Below, piece after piece: positions 18,332 to 26,667 of a stretch of DNA of 64,000 bases. The stretch covers positions 2,976,001 to 3,040,000 of the forward strand of contig NZ_CP120360.1 of NCBI RefSeq assembly GCF_029510815.1, written 5' to 3'. This stretch comes from Janibacter sp. DB-40 (lineage in GTDB: Bacteria; Actinomycetota; Actinomycetes; Actinomycetales; Dermatophilaceae). How positions within the stretch are numbered: the stretch's first letter is position 1; each line of letters starts with the position of its first letter. The translations under genes were made by a program, and so were the position numbers. The notes beneath the pieces are model-generated. The model searched no databases, had not been told where the DNA came from, and saw only the letters and a list, made by a program, of their open reading frames with translations.

Positions 18332-18902
18332 ATGACCGACGATCCGAAGACGATCCTGCACACGGTCCTGCGCAGCCAGCGCGACTCCCTTCGCCTCAAG
18401 CTGGAGGGGTTGTCCGAGCGGGACGCACGACTCCCCCGCACCCCGACCGGCACCAACCTGCTCGGCCTCTACAAGCACGTCGGCTCGTGCGAGCTCGGCT
18501 ACTTCGGGGAGACCTTCGGCCGGCCGAGCGACCTGCCGCTGCCGTGGGACGCCCCCGGGGTGTCGGTCGAGGACGACACCGACCTCTTCGCGACCGAGGA
18601 GGAGTCGATGGCCGAGGTGATCGAGTGGGTCGAGGCGTGCTTCGCCCACGCCGACGCGACGATCGAGGCCCTGCCGCTCGGTGCCGTGGTGGGCGCCGGG
18701 CAACACGGTGACGCTCGAGCGGATCCTCGTGCACCTGATCGAGGAGGAGGCCCGCCACGCCGGGCAGGCGGACATCCTGCGCGAGATGGTCGACGGGGCC
18801 GTCGGCTGGCACGGCGCCGACGACAACGTGCCGGATCGCGGCGAAGGGGGCTGGGCCGCCCGCCACGAGCGCCTCACCCGCATCGCCGAGGCGCGCGGCT
18901 GA
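18332..18902 (+). pseudogene. DinB/DUF664-type protein, interrupted by one frameshift
   Basis: The first 119 or so residues (starting MTDDPKTILHTVLRSQRD) and the remainder (VTLERILVHLIEEEARHAGQ) belong to one DinB-like domain but lie in different frames. The total of 571 bp is one base out of phase. The junction is near 18685-18695 in GGTGCCGTGGTGGGCGCC, a G-rich stretch next to GTG repeats where slippage or a base-call error is plausible. The start has a good GAGGAG site. The metal-site histidines (YKHVGSCELG and E-E-A-R-H-A-G-Q) are both preserved, so the frameshift may be recent or artefactual. Confidence 0.75.
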
Positions 18903-18916
18903 CAGGATCGGTGGTC

Positions 18917-19810
18917 ATGGACCTGGCCGAGGCGGTGGACGAGCTCTACGGTGCGCCACTGGCGGACTTCGTCGCCGTGCGCACCCGCCTCGTGGCCCGG
19001 GCGAAGGAGGAGGCACCCGGCCTCGTCGACGAGCTGAAGACCCTGCGCAAGCCGACCGTCGTCGCGTGGCTGCTCAACCGGGTCGCCCGCTCCGAGCCGG
19101 AGGTGGTCGCCGACCTGCTCGACCTGGGTGAGCGGATGCGCACCGCCCAGGCGAAGGGGGACGGAGCCGCCCTGTCCGCGGCCCGGCCGGAGCGCCACGA
19201 GGCGATCGAGGCCCTCGTCGCCGCGGCCCGCCGCTGCGGGGAGGAGACCGGCACGCCCTTCGGCGCCGGCGCGGCCGACGGGGTCTCCTCGACGGCGGTG
19301 GCTGCCCTCGCGGACCCGGCGAGCGGGGAGGCGCTCGCATCCGGCCGGCTGCTGCGGCCACTGGCCTACGCGGGGTTCGGCGAGGTCGAGCTCGATGACG
19401 CGGTGGCGGTGCTGCGGCTCGTCCCGCCGTTGTCGCAGAGCGACGACGACCCGGAGGGGGCGGACGACGAGACGGAGTTGGAGGTCGCGGAGACCGATGA
19501 CGCCGACGGGGTCGACGAGTCAGAGGACGCCGAGGACACTGAGGACGCCGAGGACGCCGAGGACGCCCACGCAGCGGCCGAGGCCAGGGCGGCAGCCGAC
19601 GCGGCGGCGGAGCGGGCACGCGAGCGTGAACTCGCCGAGGCCAGGGAGGACCTGCGGGAGCACGAGCGGGCCCTGGGCGCCGCGCGGCTGGCCCACTCAG
19701 AGGCGCTCGCGGCCCTCGAGGCGGCCGCCGCCGACGTCGGTCGGCTGGAGGAGGAGGTCGCCCGGGCCACCGGGACAGTCGCCGATCTGGAGACACGCCC
19801 GAACGACTGA
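18917..19810 (+). CDS. Hypothetical protein with acidic linker and C-terminal coiled coil
   Basis: A 297-residue soluble protein. Residues 1-80 form a compact helical domain (LAEAVDELYGAPLADFVAVR, then LKTLRKPTVVAWLLNRVAR) of a type common in actinobacterial hypothetical proteins. Residues about 175-220 are an extremely acidic low-complexity linker with EDAED repeats. Residues 220-290 are Ala/Glu/Arg-rich heptads predicted to form a long coiled coil. Function unknown. It starts 15 bp after the frameshifted DinB gene and is probably co-transcribed with it. Confidence 0.72.
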   Translation: MDLAEAVDELYGAPLADFVAVRTRLVARAKEEAPGLVDELKTLRKPTVVAWLLNRVARSEPEVVADLLDLGERMRTAQAKGDGAALSAARPERHEAIEALVAAARRCGEETGTPFGAGAADGVSSTAVAALADPASGEALASGRLLRPLAYAGFGEVELDDAVAVLRLVPPLSQSDDDPEGADDETELEVAETDDADGVDESEDAEDTEDAEDAEDAHAAAEARAAADAAAERARERELAEAREDLREHERALGAARLAHSEALAALEAAAADVGRLEEEVARATGTVADLETRPND

Positions 19811-19851
19811 CATGCACGAATTCGCTTTCGGCGCAAGAGATAGTTGTTCAC

Positions 19852-20430
19852 ATGAGCACCACGAGCACCACGCCGTCCACCTCGGGGCCCACCGCCCTGC
19901 CGTCCGTCTCCCGGGCGCGCACCGTTCCGGCCGAGGACCTGGAGGCGATGCTCGCGACGGATGACGACGTGGTCGAGACCGCGCTCATCCCCACCCTCGC
20001 CTTCCGTGACGCCGTCGAGGAGTCCGCCTCTCCCGGCAAGGACCCGATCGCGTCCACGACGCAGGCCGTCGGCGCCACGACCGGGCCGGCGACGACCGCG
20101 ACCGTTGCCGCGCCGACGGTCGACACCATCACGACCGGGACGGAGGCCGTGCCGGAGAGTGACCTCGAGCGGGTCGTCCCCCCGGTCGGGCACAGCCTGC
20201 GCAGCCGTCACGCGTCGCCCGAGTCCATCGCAGCGGTCCGCCGCAACCTCATCGCGGTCTGCTGCGTCGTCGTCTCCGTGGTCGCCATCGGCACCGCCGT
20301 CGGCCTCGTCGGGGGCTGGATGGCCGTCGCGGCCTACGCGCTGCTCGTCGTCGTCGCGGCCTACGCGCTGCGCCGCGCCAACGCGCGCTACGCCCCCCGC
20401 CACAGCCGATACACCGCACGTCACGCCTGA
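19852..20430 (+). CDS. Hypothetical membrane-anchored protein
   Basis: A 192-residue protein. The first 125 residues are hydrophilic, rich in Thr, Ser, Ala and Pro, with no domain recognised. Two adjacent hydrophobic helices (about residues 130-172) end in a basic tail rich in Arg and His. Topology would place the long N-terminal part on one face of the membrane and both termini on the same side. A strong hairpin terminator follows. Function unknown. Confidence 0.65.
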   Translation: MSTTSTTPSTSGPTALPSVSRARTVPAEDLEAMLATDDDVVETALIPTLAFRDAVEESASPGKDPIASTTQAVGATTGPATTATVAAPTVDTITTGTEAVPESDLERVVPPVGHSLRSRHASPESIAAVRRNLIAVCCVVVSVVAIGTAVGLVGGWMAVAAYALLVVVAAYALRRANARYAPRHSRYTARHA

Positions 20431-20446
20431 GCCCCGGCAGGGCAGG

Positions 20447-20482
20447 AAGGGGGACCCCACCGCTCTCGGTGGGGTCCCCCTT
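20447..20482 (+). terminator. Intrinsic terminator, perfect 14-bp stem
   Basis: Inverted repeat AAGGGGGACCCCAC (20447-20460) and its complement (20469-20482) with an 8-base loop, 16 bp after the stop of the membrane protein. The downstream arm is immediately followed by the repeat cluster. Confidence 0.8.
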
Positions 20483-20492
20483 CGCGCGCCAC

Positions 20493-20557
20493 TCGCAACT
20501 GCTTAGGCTCCTGCAACTCACACGGCCCGCCATTCGCAACTGCTTAGGCTCCTGCGA
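20493..20557 (+). repeat. Intergenic repeat cluster R1 (2 copies)
   Basis: Two copies of TCGCAACTGCTTAGGCTCC plus the closing TGCGA (20493 and 20534) spaced 41 bp, lying between convergent genes. Each copy carries an imperfect terminal palindrome, TCGCA and TGCGA. The same unit recurs in three other intergenic clusters (see 25817, 45496, 63727). Confidence 0.9.
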
Positions 20558-20573
20558 CGCGGAACCGCGGCGG

Positions 20574-21068
20574 TCAGGAGGAGAGCAGGGCGGAGAGGGT
20601 GCCGCCGAGCTCGGTGGCGCGGTCGGTGGCGTCCTCGTCGACGTCGCCGAGGACCTCGAGGACCTCCGCCGCCTGCTTCCACTCCAGCGCCGAGACGATC
20701 GAGGTCACCGCGCGGACGGCGCCGGTGACGTCGTAGCGACCGTGGACCCACAGCCCGAAGGGCCGCTTGGCGGTGGGCCCGGCCTGTCCCTCCCCCGCGC
20801 CCCCGGAGTCGTCGAGGGCGCCGCCGACCTGGAGGAAGGTCGAGTCGAAGAAGTGCTTGAGCGCCCCGGACATGTAGCCGAAGTTCGCCGGCGTCCCGAG
20901 CAGGTAGCCGTCGGCGGCGAGGACGTCGTCGGCGGTGGCCTCGAGCGCGGGGATCACCTCCACCTCCACCCCCTCGATGTCGGGGTGTCGCGCGCCCTCG
21001 AGCGCCGCATCGAGCAGCGCCTTGGTCGAGCGGGTCGGGCTGTGGTGGACGACGAGCAGGCGTGCCAT
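20574..21068 (-). CDS. Flavodoxin-like NAD(P)H-dependent FMN reductase
   Basis: A 164-residue flavodoxin-fold protein. It begins ARLLVVHHSPTRSTKALLDAALEGA, the FMN phosphate-binding loop, and carries GYLLGTPANFGYMSGALKHFFDST, the second FMN loop and helix, characteristic of NADPH-dependent FMN reductase/flavodoxin-like oxidoreductases. The first loop has the pattern HSPTRSTK. The ATG at 21068 has a GGAGG ribosome binding site, which rejects a longer upstream start. The electron partner is unknown. Confidence 0.82.
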   Translation of the reverse strand: MARLLVVHHSPTRSTKALLDAALEGARHPDIEGVEVEVIPALEATADDVLAADGYLLGTPANFGYMSGALKHFFDSTFLQVGGALDDSGGAGEGQAGPTAKRPFGLWVHGRYDVTGAVRAVTSIVSALEWKQAAEVLEVLGDVDEDATDRATELGGTLSALLSS

Positions 21069-21141
21069 GCCTCCATCGTGCCCTCTGTCGCGCCGTCGGT
21101 CGAGGATAGAGCGGGCAAAGGGAGCGGGGCGGCCCTTGGCG

Positions 21142-21196
21142 CGAAGTCCGCACACCTACGGGTAGTCGTCACCTGCCGTGACCGGTGCGGACTTCG
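21142..21196 (-). terminator. Long-loop hairpin after the thiamine transporter operon
   Basis: A perfect 12-bp inverted repeat (CGAAGTCCGCAC at 21142-21153, its complement at 21185-21196) brackets a 31-base loop, 34 bp beyond the stop of the ATPase/EcfT gene. It may terminate transcription, or be a remnant of another element. It could equally act on read-through into the reductase gene. Confidence 0.4.
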
Positions 21197-21230
21197 GCCT
21201 GAGCCGGGCCACACCCCCTCCTTCACCCGC

Positions 21231-23534
21231 TCACACTCGGAGGAAGCGACCCGCCACGACGATGGCAATCGGCACGCACGCCACGAGCACGACGAGCGTG
21301 TCCGCCAGCCGCCACGGGGCACGGGTCGCCCAGGTCCGGCGCCCGGCCGAGGCGAACCCGCGCGCGTCCATCGCGACCGCGAGGGTCGCGGCCGAGCCGA
21401 GCGAGCGCAGCAACATCCCCATCGTGGAGGAGCACAGGTACGCGACCACGCTGCGCGGGTGCCGCCAGCTGACGCCCCGGCCCCGCAGCCGTCGTGCCCA
21501 GCCGACCTCGGTCCACGCCGCCCCGAAGGACTGGATGCGCTGCAGTGCAGCACCGACGGCCACGACCGGCCGTGCTGGTAGCCGGAGGCGCTGGCCGAGG
21601 TGGTCGGCGAGGTCGTCGGGGTCGATGAAGGCGAGTGTGATCGCCGACGGCACGACGATGACGAGCATGCGCGTGGCCGCCGAGAGCGCGTCGCCGAGGT
21701 CCCGGGTGCCGAGCAGCCACGTCGACCAGCCGACGCCGAGGCCGCCGAGCAGCGCGGGCACCAGGCGGATCGCCAGACCACGCCAGCGACCGGAGACGGT
21801 CCAGCCACGCCCGCTGCCGGGGAGGTTGGCGAGGCCGACGAGTGCGCCGAGCGCGAGGAAGGCGAGGACGACGAGCGAGGTCCGCCACCCCGGCGAGAGC
21901 ACCGCCGCGACGATCGGCAGGGCGGCAGCGGCGAAGAGGGACAGCGGCCCGCACGCCGAGAGCACCGCCCGTGGTCGTGGCGGCGCCTCGCGCGGCGGTG
22001 GGGGCAGGACGGTGTGCACCTCGTCGGCGAGCCGGACGAGGTCGGGGTCGTGCGTCGCGGTGACGACCGCACCTCCCCGCTCCCGGTGCGCAATGAGCAG
22101 CCCGACGACGGCCGCCCAGGTGCCGCGGTCCTGCCCGACGGTGGGCTCGTCGGCGAGGACGACCCCGGGGCCGTGGGCCAGTGCCGCGGCAACCGCCAGG
22201 CGGCGCTGCTCACCACCGGAGAGCGTCTGCGGGTCGGCCCGCTCGAGGTGGGCCAGGCCGAGCGCCTCGAGGAGGTGACGGGCCCTCCCCTCGTCCTGCG
22301 TGCCGAGCGTGCGACCGGTGAGCATGACCTCGTCGAGGACGGTGCGCGCGAGCAGTGCGCTGGAGCTCCACTGCGGGACCCAGCCGAGCCGGCCGGCGAC
22401 CTCCTCGGCCGGCAGGTCCGCGACGTCGCGCCCGTCGTGCGTCACCACGCGACCGGACGAAGGGGGCAGCAGCCCGGCCGTCGCCGCCAGCCAGGTGCTC
22501 TTGCCGCCGCCGCTGGGCCCGACGAGCGCGGTGGTCCGGCCTGCGGTGGCGGTGAGGGTCTCGTCCGTGGCCAGGGCGGTCATGACCTCCGTGCTGCCGT
22601 CGAGGCGGGTACGACGCCGCTCGACGCGGAGCGGCTCCGCCGTGACGAGGTCGGTGCCGGCGGGGTGCGGCCGGTGCAGGGGTCCGAGGTCGATGACCGT
22701 CGGCTCCGGTGCGGGCGCCCCGGGGACCCAGATGCCGTCGGCGACGAGCTCGTCGTGGTGCTCGGCGAGCACCGCGGCAGGGGTGCCGTCGTGGCGGACC
22801 CGCCCGTGGATGTCGAGGACGACGACCCGGTCGACGAGGTCGACCCAGGGCCCGATGCGGTGCTCGACGAGGACCGTGGTCAGCCCCTCGCCGGCGGCGA
22901 TGACGGCATCGCGCACCTCCGCGCCGGTCGCGTCGTCGAGCATCGCGGTCGGCTCGTCGAGCAGGAGCAGGGACGGTTGCAGCGCGAGGGCCCCGGCGAG
23001 GGCGAGGCGCTGGGTCTGCCCGCCCGAGAGGGTGTGGGTCGGTGTGTCCAGCGGCAGGTGGCCCAGACCGACCCTCTCGAGCGCAGCCGTCACGCGCGGC
23101 GGCATCTCCTCCGCGGGAAGGGCGATGTTCTCCAGGCCGAAGGCGACGTCCCGGCCGACCGTGGCCGCGACGGTGCCGGAGCCGGGCTCCTGCAGGACCA
23201 GCCCGACCGACCCCGGCCGCTCGCCCGGCGCGCGGCCGTCGAGGCGCACGGTGCCGGAGAGGTCTCCCGAGTCGACGGTGAGCAGCAGACCCGCGAGCGC
23301 CCGCAGTAGGGTGGACTTGCCCGACCCGCTCGGCCCGACGAGCAACACCCGCTGGCCCGCGGGGACGGTCAGGTCGAGGTCGCGCAGCACCGGCTCCCGA
23401 CGGCCCATCGGGCGCCAGGTCAGGCCGCGGACCTCGACCTCTCCCCCCTTCGCTGGTGGAGGCGTGCGCGCGGAGAAGTCCTCGCCGCGTGCACCTCCAC
23501 CCGGCCGAGTGGGCTGGCGACGCATCACGGTCAC
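21231..23534 (-). CDS. Fused ECF transporter ATPase-ATPase-EcfT protein (YkoD-YkoC fusion)
   Basis: A 767-residue protein with three modules. The first ATPase (Walker A GPSGSGKST, signature LSGGQTQR, Walker B LLLLDEPT) lies at about residues 30-260. The second ATPase (GPSGGGKST, LSGGEQRR, VVLADEPT) is at about 290-500. The remainder is an EcfT-like membrane domain with several hydrophobic segments and the characteristic A-M-D-A-R-G-F-A motif. In YkoEDC systems these are separate proteins. The start (GTG 23534) lies 5 bp past ykoE. A TPP riboswitch controls the operon, so thiamine or its HMP precursor is the likely cargo. Confidence 0.88.
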   Translation of the reverse strand: MTVMRRQPTRPGGGARGEDFSARTPPPAKGGEVEVRGLTWRPMGRREPVLRDLDLTVPAGQRVLLVGPSGSGKSTLLRALAGLLLTVDSGDLSGTVRLDGRAPGERPGSVGLVLQEPGSGTVAATVGRDVAFGLENIALPAEEMPPRVTAALERVGLGHLPLDTPTHTLSGGQTQRLALAGALALQPSLLLLDEPTAMLDDATGAEVRDAVIAAGEGLTTVLVEHRIGPWVDLVDRVVVLDIHGRVRHDGTPAAVLAEHHDELVADGIWVPGAPAPEPTVIDLGPLHRPHPAGTDLVTAEPLRVERRRTRLDGSTEVMTALATDETLTATAGRTTALVGPSGGGKSTWLAATAGLLPPSSGRVVTHDGRDVADLPAEEVAGRLGWVPQWSSSALLARTVLDEVMLTGRTLGTQDEGRARHLLEALGLAHLERADPQTLSGGEQRRLAVAAALAHGPGVVLADEPTVGQDRGTWAAVVGLLIAHRERGGAVVTATHDPDLVRLADEVHTVLPPPPREAPPRPRAVLSACGPLSLFAAAALPIVAAVLSPGWRTSLVVLAFLALGALVGLANLPGSGRGWTVSGRWRGLAIRLVPALLGGLGVGWSTWLLGTRDLGDALSAATRMLVIVVPSAITLAFIDPDDLADHLGQRLRLPARPVVAVGAALQRIQSFGAAWTEVGWARRLRGRGVSWRHPRSVVAYLCSSTMGMLLRSLGSAATLAVAMDARGFASAGRRTWATRAPWRLADTLVVLVACVPIAIVVAGRFLRV

Positions 23535-23539
23535 CGCGA

Positions 23540-24184
23540 TCAGACCGCCCTCTGCTCCAGGACCTCCTGGCCCGGCGGGAAGGGGTTGAGCGCGCCGGCG
23601 CGCGCGAGCGCCCGGGTGAGCAGCCAGCCACCGAGGCCGGCGATGACGATGCCGGAAGCGACCATGAGCGGCAGGTAGGCCAGCTTCCACGTCCAGGTCC
23701 AGTCGGGGAAGTAGGTGCCGATCTCGTAGAGCCACTCCAGCGGCGCCGAGAGGGCGCCAGACAGGAGTGCGACCATCGGGCCGAAGGACGCGTAGGCGAA
23801 GATCGCGAAGGCGAGCTCGGCGCCGATGCCCTGGGCGAGGCCGGAGACGATCGTCGTCACGCCCCACTGGTTGCCGAAGAGCGCGGAGACGGTCGCCGCG
23901 ATGAGCTCGCACGCCAGGGCCGCGCCCGGGCGGCGGATGACGAGCCCACCGACGATCCCGGCGATGAACCAGAAGCCGACGAAGAGGCCGAACAGCGGCT
24001 GGAAGGCCAGCCCGAGCGCGGAGATCGGGCCGTTGTAGAGGAGGCCGTACCCCCAGTAGGCGACGCCGAAGGCCACGCCGAGGAAGGCGACGGTCAGCAG
24101 GTCGACGGTGCGCCAGCCCATCAACGGGCGGGTGGCGAGGACGGTGCCGGCGCGGACGTGGTCCGTCGGCTTGGTGGTGGTCAT
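23540..24184 (-). CDS. ykoE: ECF transporter S component YkoE (thiamine/HMP)
   Basis: A 214-residue integral membrane protein with about six transmembrane helices and the YkoE-type LLTVAFLGVAFGVAYWGYGLLYN and QWGVTTIVSGLAQGIGAELAFA blocks. It is the substrate-binding S component of an energy-coupling-factor importer. The adjacent downstream gene supplies the ATPases and EcfT. The ATG at 24184 has an AGGAGAA ribosome binding site. Substrate assignment to thiamine or hydroxymethylpyrimidine rests on the TPP riboswitch directly upstream. Confidence 0.9.
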   Translation of the reverse strand: MTTTKPTDHVRAGTVLATRPLMGWRTVDLLTVAFLGVAFGVAYWGYGLLYNGPISALGLAFQPLFGLFVGFWFIAGIVGGLVIRRPGAALACELIAATVSALFGNQWGVTTIVSGLAQGIGAELAFAIFAYASFGPMVALLSGALSAPLEWLYEIGTYFPDWTWTWKLAYLPLMVASGIVIAGLGGWLLTRALARAGALNPFPPGQEVLEQRAV

Positions 24185-24493
24185 GTGGGTGCTTCTCCTG
24201 TGTCGATGAACCCACAGGGAGGGTTCCCACCGCCGATGACCGCGGCCCCGGGGGCCTCGGCATCGACGAGGGCCCTTGAGACTCGACTCCCTACGCCGGT
24301 GCGAACCGGATCAGGTACGAGGGTCTGCGGTTGCCCGCACTCTCAGCGCTGTGCGCTCCCCTGTCGTGCCCTGCCAGCATACTCGCTGTACGCGCGATGA
24401 CCAGTGCTGGCGGCCCGTCCTGTGGCAGTGTTGTGCACGACGAGTACTTGGCGCGGCATCCGCTGCGCCCCCCTAGACGAAGGGACAACCGAC
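24185..24493. promoter_or_regulatory. Divergent intergenic region holding the TPP riboswitch and its expression platform
   Basis: Between ykoE and the DUF4235 gene this 309-bp gap contains the riboswitch (24285-24366), then a GC-rich hairpin GGCCCC-C-GGGGCC (about 24243-24255) and a GAACCC/GGGTTC inverted repeat nearer the ykoE start. These may be the switching terminator or the sequester of the ribosome binding site. The remaining 127 bp are presumably the two divergent promoters; I see no further conserved site. Confidence 0.6.
24285..24366 (-). promoter_or_regulatory. TPP (THI-box) riboswitch
   Basis: On the minus strand the aptamer is unmistakable: GGGGAGC near the 5' end, then CGCTGAGAGTGCGGG, then ACCTGATCCGGTT and CACCGGCGTAGGGA. 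This is the CTGAGA/ACCTGATC/GTAGGGA signature of thiamine pyrophosphate riboswitches. It lies upstream of ykoE and should lower transporter expression when TPP is plentiful. Confidence 0.93.
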
Positions 24494-24835
24494 GTGGGCA
24501 ACATGGTCTGGAAGCTGCTCGGGACGGGGTCGGCGATCATCGCCGGCATCGTGTCGAAGAAGGTCATCACGGCGATCTGGAAGAAGGCCGGGCACGACTC
24601 CGAGATCGACCCGACCAACCCGGACATCCCGTTCGGGGAGGCGCTGGCCTACGCCGCCCTCGTTGGTCTGGCCGTCGGTCTGGCCCGGACCTTCACCACG
24701 CGTCAGGCCGCCGCGATCTACCAGCGCTCGGCGGGCCACCTGCCCAAGCCGATGCGCGAGAACATGGAGCGCGAGCTGGCCGAGGGTGGCGCCAACGCCG
24801 ACGAGATCAGCAAGCACAGCCGCAAGCGCTCCTGA
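24494..24835 (+). CDS. DUF4235 domain-containing membrane protein
   Basis: A 113-residue protein. The MVWKLLGTGSAIIAGIVSKK start, a WKKAGHD segment and a second hydrophobic helix (AYAALVGLAVGLARTF) match DUF4235, a family of small actinobacterial membrane proteins with two membrane segments. The C-terminal half is hydrophilic. The GTG at 24494 gives the family's usual N-terminus. The next gene starts 1 bp after the stop, so the two are likely co-expressed. Function unknown. Confidence 0.85.
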   Translation: MGNMVWKLLGTGSAIIAGIVSKKVITAIWKKAGHDSEIDPTNPDIPFGEALAYAALVGLAVGLARTFTTRQAAAIYQRSAGHLPKPMRENMERELAEGGANADEISKHSRKRS

Positions 24836-24836
24836 C

Positions 24837-25814
24837 GTGCGGGGCATCTCGATCACCGAGCCCGGGGACGCCGACGTCCTGCAGGCCACCGACGTCGACG
24901 ACCCGCGCCCGCAGTCGGGTCAGGTCGTCGTCGACACGGTCGCCGTGGGCGTCAACCGGGCCGACGTCATGCAGCGCAAGGGCCTCTACCCGCCGCCGAA
25001 GGGGGCCTCCCCCCTTCCCGGCCTGGAGGTCTCGGGCACGATCCGCGAGGTGGGCCCCGACGTCGACGGCTGGTCCGTCGGCGAAGAGGTCTGCGCGCTC
25101 GTCGACGGCGGCGGCTACGCCGAGCAGGTGCTCGTGCCGGCCGCCCAGCTGCTGCCGGTCCCGCAGGGTGTGTCCGTGCGCGATGCGGCCGGGTTGCCCG
25201 AGGTGGCCTGCACCGTGTGGTCCAACGTCTTCATGACCGCCAACCTGCAGCCGGGTGAGGTCTTCCTCGTCCACGGCGGCTCCTCGGGCATCGGCACGAT
25301 GGCGATCCAGCTGGCCAAGGCCGCTGGCGCCACGGTGGCCGTGACCGCCGGCACCGAGGAGAAGCTGGCCTTCTGCCGCGAGCTCGGCGCGGACATCGCG
25401 GTCAACTACCGCGAGCAGGACTTCGTCGAGGAGGTCCGCAGCGCCACCGACGGGCACGGCGCGGACGTCATCCTCGACGTCATGGGTGCGAAGTACCTGC
25501 CACGCAATGTCGACCTCCTGGCGACGAACGGCCGGCTGGTCGTCATCGGGCTCATGGGCGGTCGCACGGGTGAGCTCGACCTCGGGAAGATGCTCAGCAA
25601 GCGTGCCGCCGTCATCGCGACCTCGCTGCGGGCCCGTCCGCCCGAGGAGAAGGCCACGATCGTCGCCGCCGTGCGCGAGCACGTGTGGCCGCTCATCGAC
25701 GACGGCGCCGTCTGCCCGATCATCCAGGGCACCCACCCGTTGGACCGGGCGGCCGACGCGCACCGCGAGCTGGAGGCCAGCGGCCACATCGGCAAGATCC
25801 TGCTCACCCCCTGA
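24837..25814 (+). CDS. NAD(P)H:quinone oxidoreductase, zinc-independent MDR family
   Basis: A 325-residue medium-chain dehydrogenase/reductase. It has an N-terminal GroES-like half (VGVNRADVMQRKGLYPPP, then PLPGLEVSG), the nucleotide-binding VHGGSSGIGTMAIQLAKAAGA loop, and no structural zinc cysteines, matching quinone oxidoreductases such as PIG3/QOR. The GTG at 24837 is separated by a single base from the DUF4235 stop. The probable reaction is NADPH-dependent reduction of quinones or related alkenals. Confidence 0.88.
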   Translation: MRGISITEPGDADVLQATDVDDPRPQSGQVVVDTVAVGVNRADVMQRKGLYPPPKGASPLPGLEVSGTIREVGPDVDGWSVGEEVCALVDGGGYAEQVLVPAAQLLPVPQGVSVRDAAGLPEVACTVWSNVFMTANLQPGEVFLVHGGSSGIGTMAIQLAKAAGATVAVTAGTEEKLAFCRELGADIAVNYREQDFVEEVRSATDGHGADVILDVMGAKYLPRNVDLLATNGRLVVIGLMGGRTGELDLGKMLSKRAAVIATSLRARPPEEKATIVAAVREHVWPLIDDGAVCPIIQGTHPLDRAADAHRELEASGHIGKILLTP

Positions 25815-25816
25815 TC

Positions 25817-25960
25817 CGCAGGAGCCCAAGCAGTTGCGGGGTGGGCGCCTCCCCCTTCGCAGGAGCCTAAGCAGTTGCGGGGTGGGCGCCGCCCCCTTCG
25901 CAGGAGCCTAAGCAGTTGCGGGGTGGGCGCCGCCCCTTCGCAGGAGCCTAAGCAGTTGCG
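25817..25960 (+). repeat. Intergenic repeat cluster R2 (4 copies, 40-41 bp period)
   Basis: Four copies of CGCAGGAGCCTAAGCAG plus TTGCG start at 25817, 25858, 25899 and 25939 (the first reads CCCAAG), separated by GGGTGGGCGCC(G)CCCCCTTCG-type spacers. The array is the opposite orientation to cluster R1. The last copy overlaps the end of the convergent ATPase gene and supplies its stop codon (TAG, 25948-25950). Confidence 0.9.
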
Positions 25961-26667
25961 GTGGTGAGGTGGCCGGCGTCGAGGTGCCAGACCGCGTGGG
26001 CCACCTCGGCGACCTCGGGGTCGTGGGTCGCCAGCAGGACGATCCCGCCACGTCGGGCGACGCCCTGGAGCAGCGCGACCACCCGCTCCCGGGTGTCGTG
26101 ATCGAGCTCGGAGGTGGGCTCGTCGGCGAGGAGGACCACGCCCCCTTCGTCCAGACGAAAGGAGGCGAGGGCCAGTCCGCGGGCGACGGCCACCCGCTGG
26201 CGCTGACCGCCGGACAGCTCCTCGGCGAGGTGGCTGCCGTGCTCCCCCAGACCGACCGCGGCGAGCGCCTCGTCGGCCCGCCTGGTCGCATCGCCGCCGG
26301 CCGTCCCGGCCGCCAGGAGCGGGACGGCGACGTTGTCGCGGGCCGTGAGCACCTCCGCCAGGGCGCTGCCCTGCGGGATGAGCACGGCGCCCGCGGCCCG
26401 GGCCGACTCCTCGTCGCCGAGGGTCCGCGCTCCCAGGGAGACCGTGCCCTCGGTCCGGGCCTGTGCGAGCAGGCCCCCGACGGCCCACAGCAGCGAGGTC
26501 TTCCCCGCACCGGAGTGCCCGGTGACCGCGGTGACCTCACCGGCGCGGGCGGTCGCGTCAACGTCACCCAGCGCACGCACGTCGCCGTAGACCACCCCGA
26601 GCCCCTCGATCACGAGGTCCGCGGGTGCCGGTCCCGTGGCGGTCCCGCGACGCGTGGGCGCGCTCAT
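25948..26667 (-). CDS. ABC transporter ATP-binding protein (MacB/LolD-type), second copy
   Basis: A 239-residue ATPase. Walker A is GHSGAGKTS, the signature is LSGGQRQR and Walker B is VVLLADEPT, followed by SELDH, typical of the LolD/MacB group working with FtsX-like permeases. The ATG at 26667 overlaps the preceding ATPase stop as ATGA. The last six codons (after ...AGHL) and the stop lie in the repeat cluster, so the native C-terminus may have been altered by it. It pairs with the neighbouring ATPase and permease. Confidence 0.85.
   Translation of the reverse strand: MSAPTRRGTATGPAPADLVIEGLGVVYGDVRALGDVDATARAGEVTAVTGHSGAGKTSLLWAVGGLLAQARTEGTVSLGARTLGDEESARAAGAVLIPQGSALAEVLTARDNVAVPLLAAGTAGGDATRRADEALAAVGLGEHGSHLAEELSGGQRQRVAVARGLALASFRLDEGGVVLLADEPTSELDHDTRERVVALLQGVARRGGIVLLATHDPEVAEVAHAVWHLDAGHLTTATA

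Noticed and set aside
21600..24400. Long plus-strand frames opposite the ykoE/ATPase region
   Set aside because: Their translations are Arg/Gly/Pro rich with no domains, and the minus-strand gene set is fully supported by motifs and a riboswitch.
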